64,000 nucleotides of DNA from positions 1 through 64,000 of the forward strand of contig NZ_VZRB01000022.1 of NCBI RefSeq assembly GCF_008806595.1, read 5' to 3'. Shown here one piece after another: positions 47,787 to 56,431 of the stretch. The stretch comes from Streptomyces luteolifulvus (GTDB lineage Bacteria > Actinomycetota > Actinomycetes > Streptomycetales > Streptomycetaceae). Position 1 is the stretch's first letter. Every line of letters begins with the position of its first letter. Both the position numbers and the translations under genes were made by a program. Under the pieces are notes generated by a model, which was not told where the DNA came from, did no database searches, and was given only the letters and a program-made list of their open reading frames with translations.

Positions 47787-48044
47787 TTACGTGCGGGCGT
47801 CCTCGGCGGCCTCGCTGTCGGCCGCCGTATCGGCGGACTGCTGCTTCGGGATCTCGACGCTCTCGTCGGCGGCGGTCCTGCCGGCCTCCGTCGCCGTCGG
47901 CTCCTGGACGGTCCCGGCCTCGGCCGACCCCTGCGCCTCAGCCGTGTCCTCGTCGGCCGCCGCCCCTGAACCGGCTGGAGCCTCGGTGGCCTGCGCCTCC
48001 TCCGTGATCTTCGACCTCCGGAGAAGTCGTGCAAAAACGCCCAT
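47787..48044 (-). CDS. Short acidic low-complexity protein
   Basis: 85 aa. The conserved start MGVFARLLRRSKITEEAQAT is followed by an Ala/Glu/Thr-rich disordered tail. Not recognised beyond Streptomyces-type hypothetical proteins. ATG 48044 has TTGGAG 5 nt upstream; GTG 48050 is in frame. Same strand as the antitoxin-like gene 28 nt downstream. Confidence 0.6.
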   Translation of the reverse strand: MGVFARLLRRSKITEEAQATEAPAGSGAAADEDTAEAQGSAEAGTVQEPTATEAGRTAADESVEIPKQQSADTAADSEAAEDART

Positions 48045-48227
48045 ATCCACTCCAATACGTTACTCGTGCGGGCGAAATCCCGCGTCGTCCGGTGCGCCCG
48101 TTTGCGTCACCCGGTCGCCGCCTGTGTGAACCGGCGGCGAGAACCTCGGAAACTGGCAACGAACCCGGGCGTTCGCCGTCACGTAACTCGTTCGAGACCA
48201 CTACGGAAGGTTTGCGAGACTGGGGCG

Positions 48228-49166
48228 GTGAGCAGCGCACCCCTCGCCCCCCGAGTCATCGCCGTCGTCGGACCCACCGCCGCGGGAAAGTCCGATCTGG
48301 GCGTCTTTCTGGCCCAGCAGCTCGGCGGCGAGGTCGTCAACGCCGACTCCATGCAGCTCTACCGAGGGATGGACATCGGTACGGCCAAGCTGACGCCCGA
48401 GGAGCGCGGCGGCGTCCCGCACCACCTGCTCGACATCTGGGACGTGACGGTCACGGCGTCCGTCGCCGAGTACCAGCGGCTTGCGAGAGAGCGCATCGAC
48501 GCGCTGCTCGCCGAGGGCCGCTGGCCGATCCTGGTCGGCGGCTCCGGCCTGTACGTCCGCGGGGCCGTCGACCATCTGGAGTTCCCCGGCACCGACCCCG
48601 AGGTCAGGGCCCGGCTGGAGGAGGAGCTCACGCTGCGCGGTTCCGGGGCGCTGCACGCGCGTCTCGCCGCCGCCGACCCCGAGGCCGGCCGGGCGATCCT
48701 GCCCAGCAACGGCCGGCGTATCGTCCGGGCCCTCGAAGTGATCGAGATCACCGGCAGGCCCTTCACCGCCAATCTCCCGGGCCACGACTCCGTCTACGAC
48801 ACGTTCCAGATCGGGGTGGACGTGGCCCGCCCCGAGCTCGACGAGCGCATCACGCGCCGGGTGGACCGGATGTGGGACGCCGGGCTGGTGGACGAAGTGC
48901 GCTCGCTGGAGGCGCAGGGGTTGCGCGAGGGGCGTACGGCCTCGCGCGCGCTCGGCTACCAGCAGGTACTCACGGCGCTCGCCGGGGAGTGCACGCTCGA
49001 CGAGGCGCGGGCCGAGACCGTGCGGGCCACCAAACGCTTCGCGCGCCGTCAGGATTCATGGTTCAGACGTGATCCGCGGGTGCACTGGTTGAGTGGGGCC
49101 TCGGTGGACCTCACAGAACTTCCCCGGCTCGCACTGATGTTGGTCGAACGACCGGTTACAGCCTGA
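48228..49166 (+). CDS. miaA: tRNA dimethylallyltransferase MiaA
   Basis: 312 aa. The P-loop is VVGPTAAGKSDLG, with the substrate motifs NADSMQLYRGMDIGTAKLTP and LVGGSGLYVRG. It adds the isopentenyl group to A37 that MiaB then thiomethylates. The GTG at 48228 lies 6 nt after GAGACT (48216-48221), suggesting a leaderless mRNA. 54 further codons are open upstream but do not resemble the family. Confidence 0.95.
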   Translation: MSSAPLAPRVIAVVGPTAAGKSDLGVFLAQQLGGEVVNADSMQLYRGMDIGTAKLTPEERGGVPHHLLDIWDVTVTASVAEYQRLARERIDALLAEGRWPILVGGSGLYVRGAVDHLEFPGTDPEVRARLEEELTLRGSGALHARLAAADPEAGRAILPSNGRRIVRALEVIEITGRPFTANLPGHDSVYDTFQIGVDVARPELDERITRRVDRMWDAGLVDEVRSLEAQGLREGRTASRALGYQQVLTALAGECTLDEARAETVRATKRFARRQDSWFRRDPRVHWLSGASVDLTELPRLALMLVERPVTA

Positions 49167-49274
49167 TCACGTCATGGCATCGGGACGCTCAGGCCGCCAT
49201 CCGGCCCTCCGGTGCCATGCCATCATCGTGCTTCGATCGACCAAGTGGAGTCCTAGTTGGGAGGGCGCGTGGCG

Positions 49275-49778
49275 ATGGAGGCCGGCCCTCGCGACACCGC
49301 ACAAGACACCGAGCAGCTCACCACCGATCTCGGTGAACCGGAGCGGGACGACGACCGTCTGAGCCCCGACGGGCCCGACGACGCGCAAGGCGGCGTGACC
49401 GCCGACGGCCCCGAGCCCGAGGAGATGTTCGCGAGCGGCCCGGAGGTCGAGGTCGAGCTGCGTCCGCAGCGCCGGCTGCGCATCTGGCAGCTCGCCCCCA
49501 TCGTCGCCCTCGCCGCGGTCGGCTCCCTGATGTTCGCCTTCCCGCTGGCCTTCGACTTCGGCGACAGCGGCGCCGTGATCGCCATGCTGGGCCTGCTGAT
49601 CTGCTCGTGCGCGGCCGGCTGGGGCATGATGGCCGCCCGCCGCGTGGGCTACACCTGGCCGGGCCTGCCGCAGCGTGGCTCCGGACGGCGCCCGGACTGG
49701 CGGATCGTGATCGCGTACGTCGTGCTGGTGGCCGCGGTGGTCGTGCTGGCCGTCTGGCGCGTGGCCCGCCTGCGCTGA
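49275..49778 (+). CDS. Membrane protein of unknown function
   Basis: 167 aa. An acidic disordered N-terminus of about 70 aa is followed by three membrane segments (LAPIVALAAVGSLMFAFPLA, VIAMLGLLICSCAAG, IVIAYVVLVAAVVVLAVW). ATG 49275 has GGGAGGG 9 nt upstream. It is conserved between miaA and dapF in Streptomyces as I recall. Function unknown. Confidence 0.75.
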   Translation: MEAGPRDTAQDTEQLTTDLGEPERDDDRLSPDGPDDAQGGVTADGPEPEEMFASGPEVEVELRPQRRLRIWQLAPIVALAAVGSLMFAFPLAFDFGDSGAVIAMLGLLICSCAAGWGMMAARRVGYTWPGLPQRGSGRRPDWRIVIAYVVLVAAVVVLAVWRVARLR

Positions 49779-49795
49779 CGCGACCGGCGCCCGGT

Positions 49796-49818
49796 CTGTC
49801 GTACCCACCCCGTACGAT
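49796..49818 (+). promoter_or_regulatory. RecA-NDp-like promoter of dapF
   Basis: CTGTCGTAC (49796-49804), 8 nt, TACGAT (49813-49818), then 6 nt to the ATG. TGTCR and spacing fit; the trailing GTG does not. The GAGGA next to the ATG is too close to be a normal ribosome site, so the mRNA is probably leaderless. Confidence 0.4.
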
Positions 49819-49824
49819 CGAGGA

Positions 49825-50694
49825 ATGAGCACGCGGATCGGCTTCCTCAAGGGTCATGGCACGGAGAACGACTTCGTGATCGTCCCTGACCCGGACAACG
49901 TCATCGACCTGCCCCCGGCCGCCGTCGCCGCCCTGTGCGACCGCCGCGCGGGCATCGGCGGTGACGGGCTGCTGCACGTGGTGCGGTCCGCGGCGCACCC
50001 CGAGGCCGAGGAGATGGCGGCCGAGGCGGAGTGGTTCATGGACTACCGCAACGGCGACGGTTCCGTCGCGGAGATGTGCGGCAACGGCGTGCGGGTCTTC
50101 GCTCGCTACCTCCAGTGCGCCGGGTACACCGGAGAGGGCGACCTCGCCGTCGCCACGCGCGGGGGTGTGAAGACCGTCCACATTGCGAAGGACGGCGACA
50201 TCACCGTCGGCATGGGCAAGGCACGCCTCCCCGAGGGCGAGGTCACCGTGAGCGTCGGTGAGCGCAGCTGGACCGCGCTGAACGTGAACATGGGCAACCC
50301 CCACGCGGTCGCCTTCGTGGACGACCTCGCGCACGCCGGAAACCTGCACTCCCCGCCGCCCTTCAGCCCGGCCGGTACCTACCCGGACGGGGTGAACGTC
50401 GAGTTCGTCGTCGACCGCGGACCCCGGCACGTCGCCCTGCGGGTGCATGAGCGCGGTGCCGGCGAGACCCGCTCGTGCGGCACCGGCGCGTGCGCCGTCG
50501 CCGTGGCCGCGGCCCGCAGGGACGGCGCCGACCCGGCCGTCACCGGCACGCCCGCGACGTACACCGTCGACGTTCCCGGCGGCACGCTGGTGATCACCGA
50601 GCGGCCCGACGGCGAGATCGAGATGACCGGACCCGCGGTGATCGTCGCCACGGGCGAAATCGACGTCGAGTGGCTGGAAAGCGCCGCTCGCTGA
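49825..50694 (+). CDS. dapF: Diaminopimelate epimerase
   Basis: 289 aa. Converts LL- to meso-diaminopimelate for lysine biosynthesis (peptidoglycan in Streptomyces uses the LL form). The two catalytic cysteines are in AEMCGNGVRVFARY and GETRSCGTGACAVA. N-terminal KGHGTENDFVIVPD is the family opening. The miaB-miaA-dapF-hflX order is a conserved actinobacterial block. Confidence 0.95.
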   Translation: MSTRIGFLKGHGTENDFVIVPDPDNVIDLPPAAVAALCDRRAGIGGDGLLHVVRSAAHPEAEEMAAEAEWFMDYRNGDGSVAEMCGNGVRVFARYLQCAGYTGEGDLAVATRGGVKTVHIAKDGDITVGMGKARLPEGEVTVSVGERSWTALNVNMGNPHAVAFVDDLAHAGNLHSPPPFSPAGTYPDGVNVEFVVDRGPRHVALRVHERGAGETRSCGTGACAVAVAAARRDGADPAVTGTPATYTVDVPGGTLVITERPDGEIEMTGPAVIVATGEIDVEWLESAAR

Positions 50695-50905
50695 GTACCC
50701 GCCTGGTCACGGGATGTGAAACCGTAAACCTGGAAACCTACGCTCGTTTGGGTGATCCGTTTCACGCTCGGCGAGAGGCGGTCAGCCGCACGTGATGGGC
50801 TCGGTAGCATCAAGCACCGGCCCGGACGGGGGGATCGAAGCCGCCCCCCGAGCCGTGTCCGCCCTGGGGCACCCCGTCCGCCGGTCCACGCAGCCGGAGG
50901 TGCCC

Positions 50906-53071
50906 ATGAGTGCGGAGGCCACGAACCCTGCGAGCCCAGGCCCTGTCGCCCCGACAGTGCCCCGCAGGAAGGCCCGCCCCCGGATCGACCTGCGCCGCCT
51001 CGGCCGGGCCGCACTGCTCGGCCCGGCCGCCCGTGACCGGCTGCCCGACGCGATCGGCCATGTGGCCGAGGCACACCGCGCCCACCACCCCGACGCCGAT
51101 CTGGAGCCCCTGCGACGGGCCTATGTCCTCGCCGAGTCCTCGCACCGCGGCCAGATGCGCAAGAGCGGCGAGCCGTACATCACACACCCCCTCGCCGTGA
51201 CTCTGATCCTCGCCGAACTCGGCGCCGAGACCACGACCCTGACGGCCTCTCTGCTCCACGACACCGTCGAGGACACCGATGTGACCCTCGATCAGGTCGG
51301 CGAGCAGTTCGGCGCCGAGGTCCGCTATTTGGTCGACGGCGTGACGAAGCTGGAGAAGGTCGACTACGGCGCCGCCGCCGAGCCCGAGACCTTCCGCAAG
51401 ATGCTCGTCGCCACCGGCAACGACGTCCGCGTGATGTCCATCAAACTCGCCGACCGGCTGCACAACATGCGCACCCTCGGTGTGATGCGCCCCGAGAAAC
51501 AGGCCCGCATCGCCAAAGTCACCCGGGACGTGCTCATTCCGCTCGCCGAACGGCTCGGTGTCCAGGCGCTCAAGACCGAGCTGGAGGACCTGGTCTTTGC
51601 GATCCTGCACCCCGAGGAGTACGCCCGCACGCGGGAGATGATCGTCGACAACACCGCCCGCAGCGACGACCCGCTCGCCGAGATCGCCGACGAGGTGCGC
51701 GGTGTCCTGCGCGAGGCGGACATCACGGCCGAAGTCCTCATCCGGCCACGCCACTTCGTCTCGGTGCACCGTGTGGCCCGCAAGCGGGGCCGACTGCGCG
51801 GCACCGACTTCGGCCGGGTGCTGGTGCTGGTGAACGAGGACGCCGACTGTTACGGCGTCCTGGGCGAGCTGCACACCTGTATGACGCCGGTCGTCTCGGA
51901 GTTCAAGGACTTCATCGCCGTCCCCAAGTTCAACCTGTACCAGTCGCTGCACACGGCGGTGGCCCGCGCGGACGGCCAGGTCGCCGAAGTCCTCATCCGC
52001 ACCCACCAGATGCACAAGGTCGCCGAGGCCGGAGTCGTCGCACTGGGCAATCCCTACGCTCCACCTGCGGAGGACCAGCACCACGCGGCCGACGGCGAGC
52101 GCGTCGACCCCACCCGCCCCGGCTGGCTGTCCCGCCTGCTCGACTGGCAGGAGGCCGCGCCCGACCCGGACACCTTCTGGTCCACCCTGCGCGAGGACCT
52201 CGCCCAAGACCGTGAGATCACCGTCTTCCGGCCCGACGGCGGCACGCTGGGCCTGCCCGAGGGCGCCACCTGTGTGGACGCCGCGTACGCGCAGTACGGC
52301 GAGGACGCGCACGCGTGCATCGGCGCCCGCGTCAACGGTCGCCTGGCGACGCTGAGTACCGTCCTGAAGGACGGTGACACCGTTCAGCTCCTGATGGGCC
52401 AGGACCCGGCTTCCGAGCCCTCGCGGGAATGGCTGGAGCACGCGCACACGCCGGGCGCCCGGATCGCCATCCAGCGATGGCTCGCGACGCATCCGGCGGC
52501 CACCGGCCCGGAGGAGGCCTCACCGGCTCCGGAGGCGCGGACCGAGGCGCCGTCCCGTCCGCCGGTACCGCAGTCCGACGTACCGTCCCGCCCCGCCGCC
52601 GACGGCCCCGCCGCACGCCCCGGTGCCGCGAACGCCGTCACCGATCTGCCCGGCGCGACCGTACGGCTCGCCGGCTGCTGCACGCCCGTACCGCCCGACG
52701 AGATCACCGGATTCGCCGTCCGCGGGGGAGTGGTGACCGTCCACCGCGTCGAGTGCCCCGGGGTGGAGCGCATGAAGAGCGGGGGGCGTGCGGACGTCGA
52801 CGTGCGCTGGGGAGACACCACCGCATGCCGGGTCACCCTGTTCGCCGAATCGTTCGGCCGCCCGCATCTGCTCGCCGACCTCACCGAGGCGATGGCCCTC
52901 GAGGGCGCCGAGATCGTCTCGGCGACCGTGGAACCCCCGAGCCAGCAGCGCGTACGCCACACATACACGGTCCAGCTCCCCGACGCGGCGCTCCTCCCCG
53001 CGCTCATGCGGGCGATGCGCAACGTGCCCGGCGTGTACGACGTGAGCAGGGCGCAGACACCGGGTGTGTGA
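50906..53071 (+). CDS. rshA: RelA/SpoT-homologue RshA
   Basis: 721 aa long RSH protein. The HD hydrolase domain is intact (LLHDTVEDTD, KLADRLHNMRTLG). The synthetase region is recognisable (FIAVPKFNLYQSLHTAV, LIRTHQMHKVAEAG) but diverged at key sites: RPRH replaces RPKH and TDFGRVLV replaces the usual YDLIAxR. TGS (ITVFRPDGGTLGLPEGATCV), a zinc/RIS segment (AGCCTPVP) and a C-terminal ACT domain follow. It is the second RSH of Streptomyces besides RelA; hydrolysis is probably dominant. ATG 50906 has GGAGG 5 nt upstream. The frame is open to 50792. Confidence 0.92.
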   Translation: MSAEATNPASPGPVAPTVPRRKARPRIDLRRLGRAALLGPAARDRLPDAIGHVAEAHRAHHPDADLEPLRRAYVLAESSHRGQMRKSGEPYITHPLAVTLILAELGAETTTLTASLLHDTVEDTDVTLDQVGEQFGAEVRYLVDGVTKLEKVDYGAAAEPETFRKMLVATGNDVRVMSIKLADRLHNMRTLGVMRPEKQARIAKVTRDVLIPLAERLGVQALKTELEDLVFAILHPEEYARTREMIVDNTARSDDPLAEIADEVRGVLREADITAEVLIRPRHFVSVHRVARKRGRLRGTDFGRVLVLVNEDADCYGVLGELHTCMTPVVSEFKDFIAVPKFNLYQSLHTAVARADGQVAEVLIRTHQMHKVAEAGVVALGNPYAPPAEDQHHAADGERVDPTRPGWLSRLLDWQEAAPDPDTFWSTLREDLAQDREITVFRPDGGTLGLPEGATCVDAAYAQYGEDAHACIGARVNGRLATLSTVLKDGDTVQLLMGQDPASEPSREWLEHAHTPGARIAIQRWLATHPAATGPEEASPAPEARTEAPSRPPVPQSDVPSRPAADGPAARPGAANAVTDLPGATVRLAGCCTPVPPDEITGFAVRGGVVTVHRVECPGVERMKSGGRADVDVRWGDTTACRVTLFAESFGRPHLLADLTEAMALEGAEIVSATVEPPSQQRVRHTYTVQLPDAALLPALMRAMRNVPGVYDVSRAQTPGV

Positions 53072-53190
53072 GGCGCGCGCCCGCCGGCGTGCGCCCGAGC
53101 GCGGCGGACCGGACCGCTCCCGGTACCCGTTCGAGTGGGCCGGGCGCGCGCCGTCGCCGTACCGCGGGCGCGCGCTGGTAGCGGTGGTCC

Positions 53191-54723
53191 ATGCTGCTCA
53201 CCCCCCGCACCCGGGCGTCCCGCCGCCCACGGCTCAAGGCGGCTGCGCTGCTCGCCTCGGCCGTCTCCGTCTGCCTCCTCGCCGCGAGCGCGCCCGCCGT
53301 CCCGCTGGGCGTCGGTGACCGCCTCTTCCCGCAGCTGGGCAACCCCGGCTACAACGTGGCGTCGTACGACCTCGCCCTCACCTACTCCGGCGCCAACGAC
53401 AAGCCCCTCCAGGCGGTCACGACCATCGACGCCTGGACGACCAGCACTCTGGACAGCGTCAACCTCGACTTCGCCCACGGGGACGTCGAGTCGGTCGAGC
53501 TGGACGGGGAGCCGGCCTCCTTCGCCGCCGCCGGCGAGGACCTCGTGATCACGCCCGAGAAGCCGCTGCCCGACGGCAGCTGGATGCGGATCACCGTCCG
53601 GCACACCAGCGACCCCGTCTCACCCGACGGCCGCGACGGCGGCTGGGTACGGACCGCGGACGGCCTCGCCCTGGCCAACCAGGCCGACGCCGCCCACCTG
53701 GTGTTCCCGTGCAACGACCACCCCTCCGACAAGGCGATGTTCACCATCCGGGTCACCGCGCCCGACGACTACACGGCCGTCGCCAACGGCCTGGCGACCG
53801 GCGTCGACCGGACCGGCCGCACGACCACCTGGACCTACCGCACCCTGCACCCCATGGCCACCGAGCTCGCCCAGGTGTCCATCGGCCGCTCCGCCGTGCT
53901 GCGCCGCACCGGACCGCACGGACTGCCCGTACGGGACGTCGTACCCGCCGCGGACGCCACCGCGCTGGAACCGTGGCTGAAGAAGACGCCCGGCCAGATC
54001 GCCTGGATGGAAAGCAAGGTCGGGCCGTACCCCTTCGAGACCTACGGCGTGCTCATGGCCGAGGCGACCACCGGTTTCGAGCTGGAGACACAGACCCTCT
54101 CCCTCTTCGAGAAGGACCTGTTCACCGAGCCCGCCTACCCCGAGTGGTACGTCGACTCGGTCATGGTGCACGAGCTGTCCCACCAGTGGTTCGGCGACAG
54201 CGTCAGCCCGCGCACCTGGTCCGACCTGTGGCTCAACGAAGGGCACGCCACCTGGTACGAGGCCCTGTACGCGGAGGAGAAGGCGGACAAGCCCATGGAG
54301 ACGCGGATGAGGGCGGCGTACAGCGCGTCCGACGTCTGGCGCGCCGCCGGCGGCCCGCCCGCGGCCCCCAAGCCACCCGACCCGGGCCGGAAGATCAGCA
54401 TCTTCCGGCCGGTCGTCTACGACGGAGCCGCACTGGTCCTGTACGCCCTGCGCCAGGAGATCGGCCGCCCGGCCTTCGAGCGCCTGGAACGGGCCTGGGT
54501 GACCACCCACCGCGACCGCACCGCCACCACCGCGGACTTCGTCCGGCTCGCCTCCGTGACCTCCGGACGCGACCTCGGCGGCTTCTTCCAGGCCTGGCTG
54601 TACGGCGAGAAGACCCCGCCGATGCCCGGCCACCCGGACTGGAAGCCGGCGGCGCCGGCCGCGCGGGCCCCGGGAGGGGCGATGCCGGCCCCTGAATCCG
54701 GAACAGGGCCTGTCGGCCCCTGA
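53191..54723 (+). CDS. Secreted M1-family zinc aminopeptidase
   Basis: 510 aa. The signal peptide (LKAAALLASAVSVCLLAASA) has an Ala-rich cleavage region around residue 35. The M1 zinc site is VMVHELSHQWFGD with the distant ligand in LWLNEGHATWYE. It lacks the large C-terminal ERAP domain of full M1 enzymes, so it is the short secreted type. The end is a Pro/Ala-rich tail. Likely exported to the cell surface or medium. Confidence 0.88.
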   Translation: MLLTPRTRASRRPRLKAAALLASAVSVCLLAASAPAVPLGVGDRLFPQLGNPGYNVASYDLALTYSGANDKPLQAVTTIDAWTTSTLDSVNLDFAHGDVESVELDGEPASFAAAGEDLVITPEKPLPDGSWMRITVRHTSDPVSPDGRDGGWVRTADGLALANQADAAHLVFPCNDHPSDKAMFTIRVTAPDDYTAVANGLATGVDRTGRTTTWTYRTLHPMATELAQVSIGRSAVLRRTGPHGLPVRDVVPAADATALEPWLKKTPGQIAWMESKVGPYPFETYGVLMAEATTGFELETQTLSLFEKDLFTEPAYPEWYVDSVMVHELSHQWFGDSVSPRTWSDLWLNEGHATWYEALYAEEKADKPMETRMRAAYSASDVWRAAGGPPAAPKPPDPGRKISIFRPVVYDGAALVLYALRQEIGRPAFERLERAWVTTHRDRTATTADFVRLASVTSGRDLGGFFQAWLYGEKTPPMPGHPDWKPAAPAARAPGGAMPAPESGTGPVGP

Positions 54724-54867
54724 ATAAGGCGGTGACGCCCGGGGCGCACCGTGCGACCATCGTCAGGTCGGCGCGATACGCGAGACGGGACCCGGGAATC
54801 TCCCGGAACGCTCGTGCGTTGTCCACCATGACCGCCGAATCGGCATCCCCAACGACGTAAGGACCCA

Positions 54868-56361
54868 ATGACCTCCTCTTCATCCCCTTCCCAGGACACT
54901 CAGCGCTTCGCGCACGCCTACCCCGAAGGTCTTCGGGCCGATGCCCTGATGGAAGAGGACGTCGCCTGGAGCCACGAGATCGACGGAGAGCGGGACGGCG
55001 ACCAGTTCGACCGCTCCGAGCGCGCGGCCCTGCGCCGCGTGGCGGGCCTCTCCACGGAGCTCGAGGACGTCACCGAGGTCGAATACCGCCAGCTCCGCCT
55101 GGAGCGGGTCGTCCTCGTCGGCGTCTGGACCTCGGGGACCGTGCAGGACGCGGAGAACTCCCTCGCGGAGCTCGCCGCCCTCGCGGAGACCGCGGGCGCG
55201 GTCGTGCTCGACGGCGTGATCCAGCGCCGCGACAAGCCCGACGCGGCCACCTACATCGGCTCCGGCAAGGCCGAGGAGCTGCGGGACATCGTGATCGAAA
55301 CGGGCGCGGACACCGTCATCTGCGACGGTGAGCTGAGCCCCGGCCAGCTGATCCACCTCGAAGACGTCGTGAAGGTCAAGGTCATCGACCGTACGGCCCT
55401 GATCCTGGACATCTTCGCCCAGCACGCCAAGTCCCGGGAGGGCAAGGCGCAGGTGGCGCTCGCGCAGATGCAGTACATGCTGCCGAGGCTGCGAGGCTGG
55501 GGTCAGTCGCTGTCCCGTCAGATGGGCGGCGGCAAGGGCGGCGGCCTCGCCACCCGTGGTCCCGGTGAGACCAAGATCGAGACGGACCGGCGACGGATCC
55601 GCGAGAAGATGGCGAAGATGCGCCGGGAGATCGCGGAGATGAAGACCGGCCGCGAGATCAAGCGCCAGGAGCGCAAGCGCCACAAGGTGCCGTCGGTCGC
55701 CATCGCGGGCTATACGAACGCCGGCAAGTCCTCGCTGCTGAACCGGTTGACCGGCGCGGGCGTCCTCGTCGAGAACGCGCTGTTCGCGACCCTCGACCCG
55801 ACCGTGCGCCGGGCCGAGACCCCGAGCGGCCGGCTGTACACGCTGGCCGACACGGTCGGCTTCGTCCGGCACCTGCCGCACCACCTGGTCGAGGCGTTCC
55901 GCTCCACCATGGAGGAGGTCGGCGAATCCGACCTGATCCTGCACGTGGTGGACGGCTCGCACCCGGCCCCGGAGGAGCAGCTCGCCGCCGTGCGCGAGGT
56001 GATCACGGACGTCGGCGCCACCGACGTGCCCGAGATCGTCGTGATCAACAAGGCGGACGCGGCCGACCCGCTGGTGCTCCAGCGGCTGCTGCGGATCGAG
56101 AAGCGTTCGATCGCGGTCTCGGCCCGCACCGGCCTGGGCATCGACGAGCTGCTGGCGCTCATCGACAACGAGCTGCCCCGGCCGTCGGTCGAGATCGAGG
56201 CGCTTGTCCCGTACACCCACGGCAAGCTGGTGGCCCGTGCCCACACCGAGGGCGAGGTGATCTCCGAGGAGCACACCCCGGAGGGCACGCTGCTGAAGGC
56301 GCGGGTGCACGAGGAACTGGCGGCCGACCTCGCGCCGTACATCCCGGCGGCACTCGGCTGA
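54868..56361 (+). CDS. hflX: GTPase HflX
   Basis: 497 aa ribosome-splitting GTPase. The N-terminal HflX domain has the Gly-rich run MGGGKGGGLATRGPGETKIE. G1 is GYTNAGKS (281-288), G3 is in TLADTVGFVRHLPHHLVEAF and G4 is VINKAD. The extra N-terminus of about 60 aa is acidic. ATG start with AAGGA upstream. A long perfect-stem terminator follows 20 nt after the stop. Confidence 0.95.
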   Translation: MTSSSSPSQDTQRFAHAYPEGLRADALMEEDVAWSHEIDGERDGDQFDRSERAALRRVAGLSTELEDVTEVEYRQLRLERVVLVGVWTSGTVQDAENSLAELAALAETAGAVVLDGVIQRRDKPDAATYIGSGKAEELRDIVIETGADTVICDGELSPGQLIHLEDVVKVKVIDRTALILDIFAQHAKSREGKAQVALAQMQYMLPRLRGWGQSLSRQMGGGKGGGLATRGPGETKIETDRRRIREKMAKMRREIAEMKTGREIKRQERKRHKVPSVAIAGYTNAGKSSLLNRLTGAGVLVENALFATLDPTVRRAETPSGRLYTLADTVGFVRHLPHHLVEAFRSTMEEVGESDLILHVVDGSHPAPEEQLAAVREVITDVGATDVPEIVVINKADAADPLVLQRLLRIEKRSIAVSARTGLGIDELLALIDNELPRPSVEIEALVPYTHGKLVARAHTEGEVISEEHTPEGTLLKARVHEELAADLAPYIPAALG

Positions 56362-56380
56362 GCCGCATCAACCACGGCCC

Positions 56381-56419
56381 GAAGGCCCGCTCCCTGCCTC
56401 TCGCAGGGAGCGGGCCTTC
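56381..56419. terminator. Two-way terminator between hflX and the protease gene
   Basis: A perfect 16-bp stem (56381-56396 with 56404-56419; GAAGGCCCGCTCCCTG) with a 7-nt loop sits between two convergent stops. Confidence 0.9.
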
Positions 56420-56431
56420 AGCATGCCCGGG

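Noticed and set aside
47492..48044. Toxin-antitoxin pair
   Set aside because: The antitoxin-like gene has as neighbour a disordered acidic protein without any toxin motif, so a functional pair is not supported.
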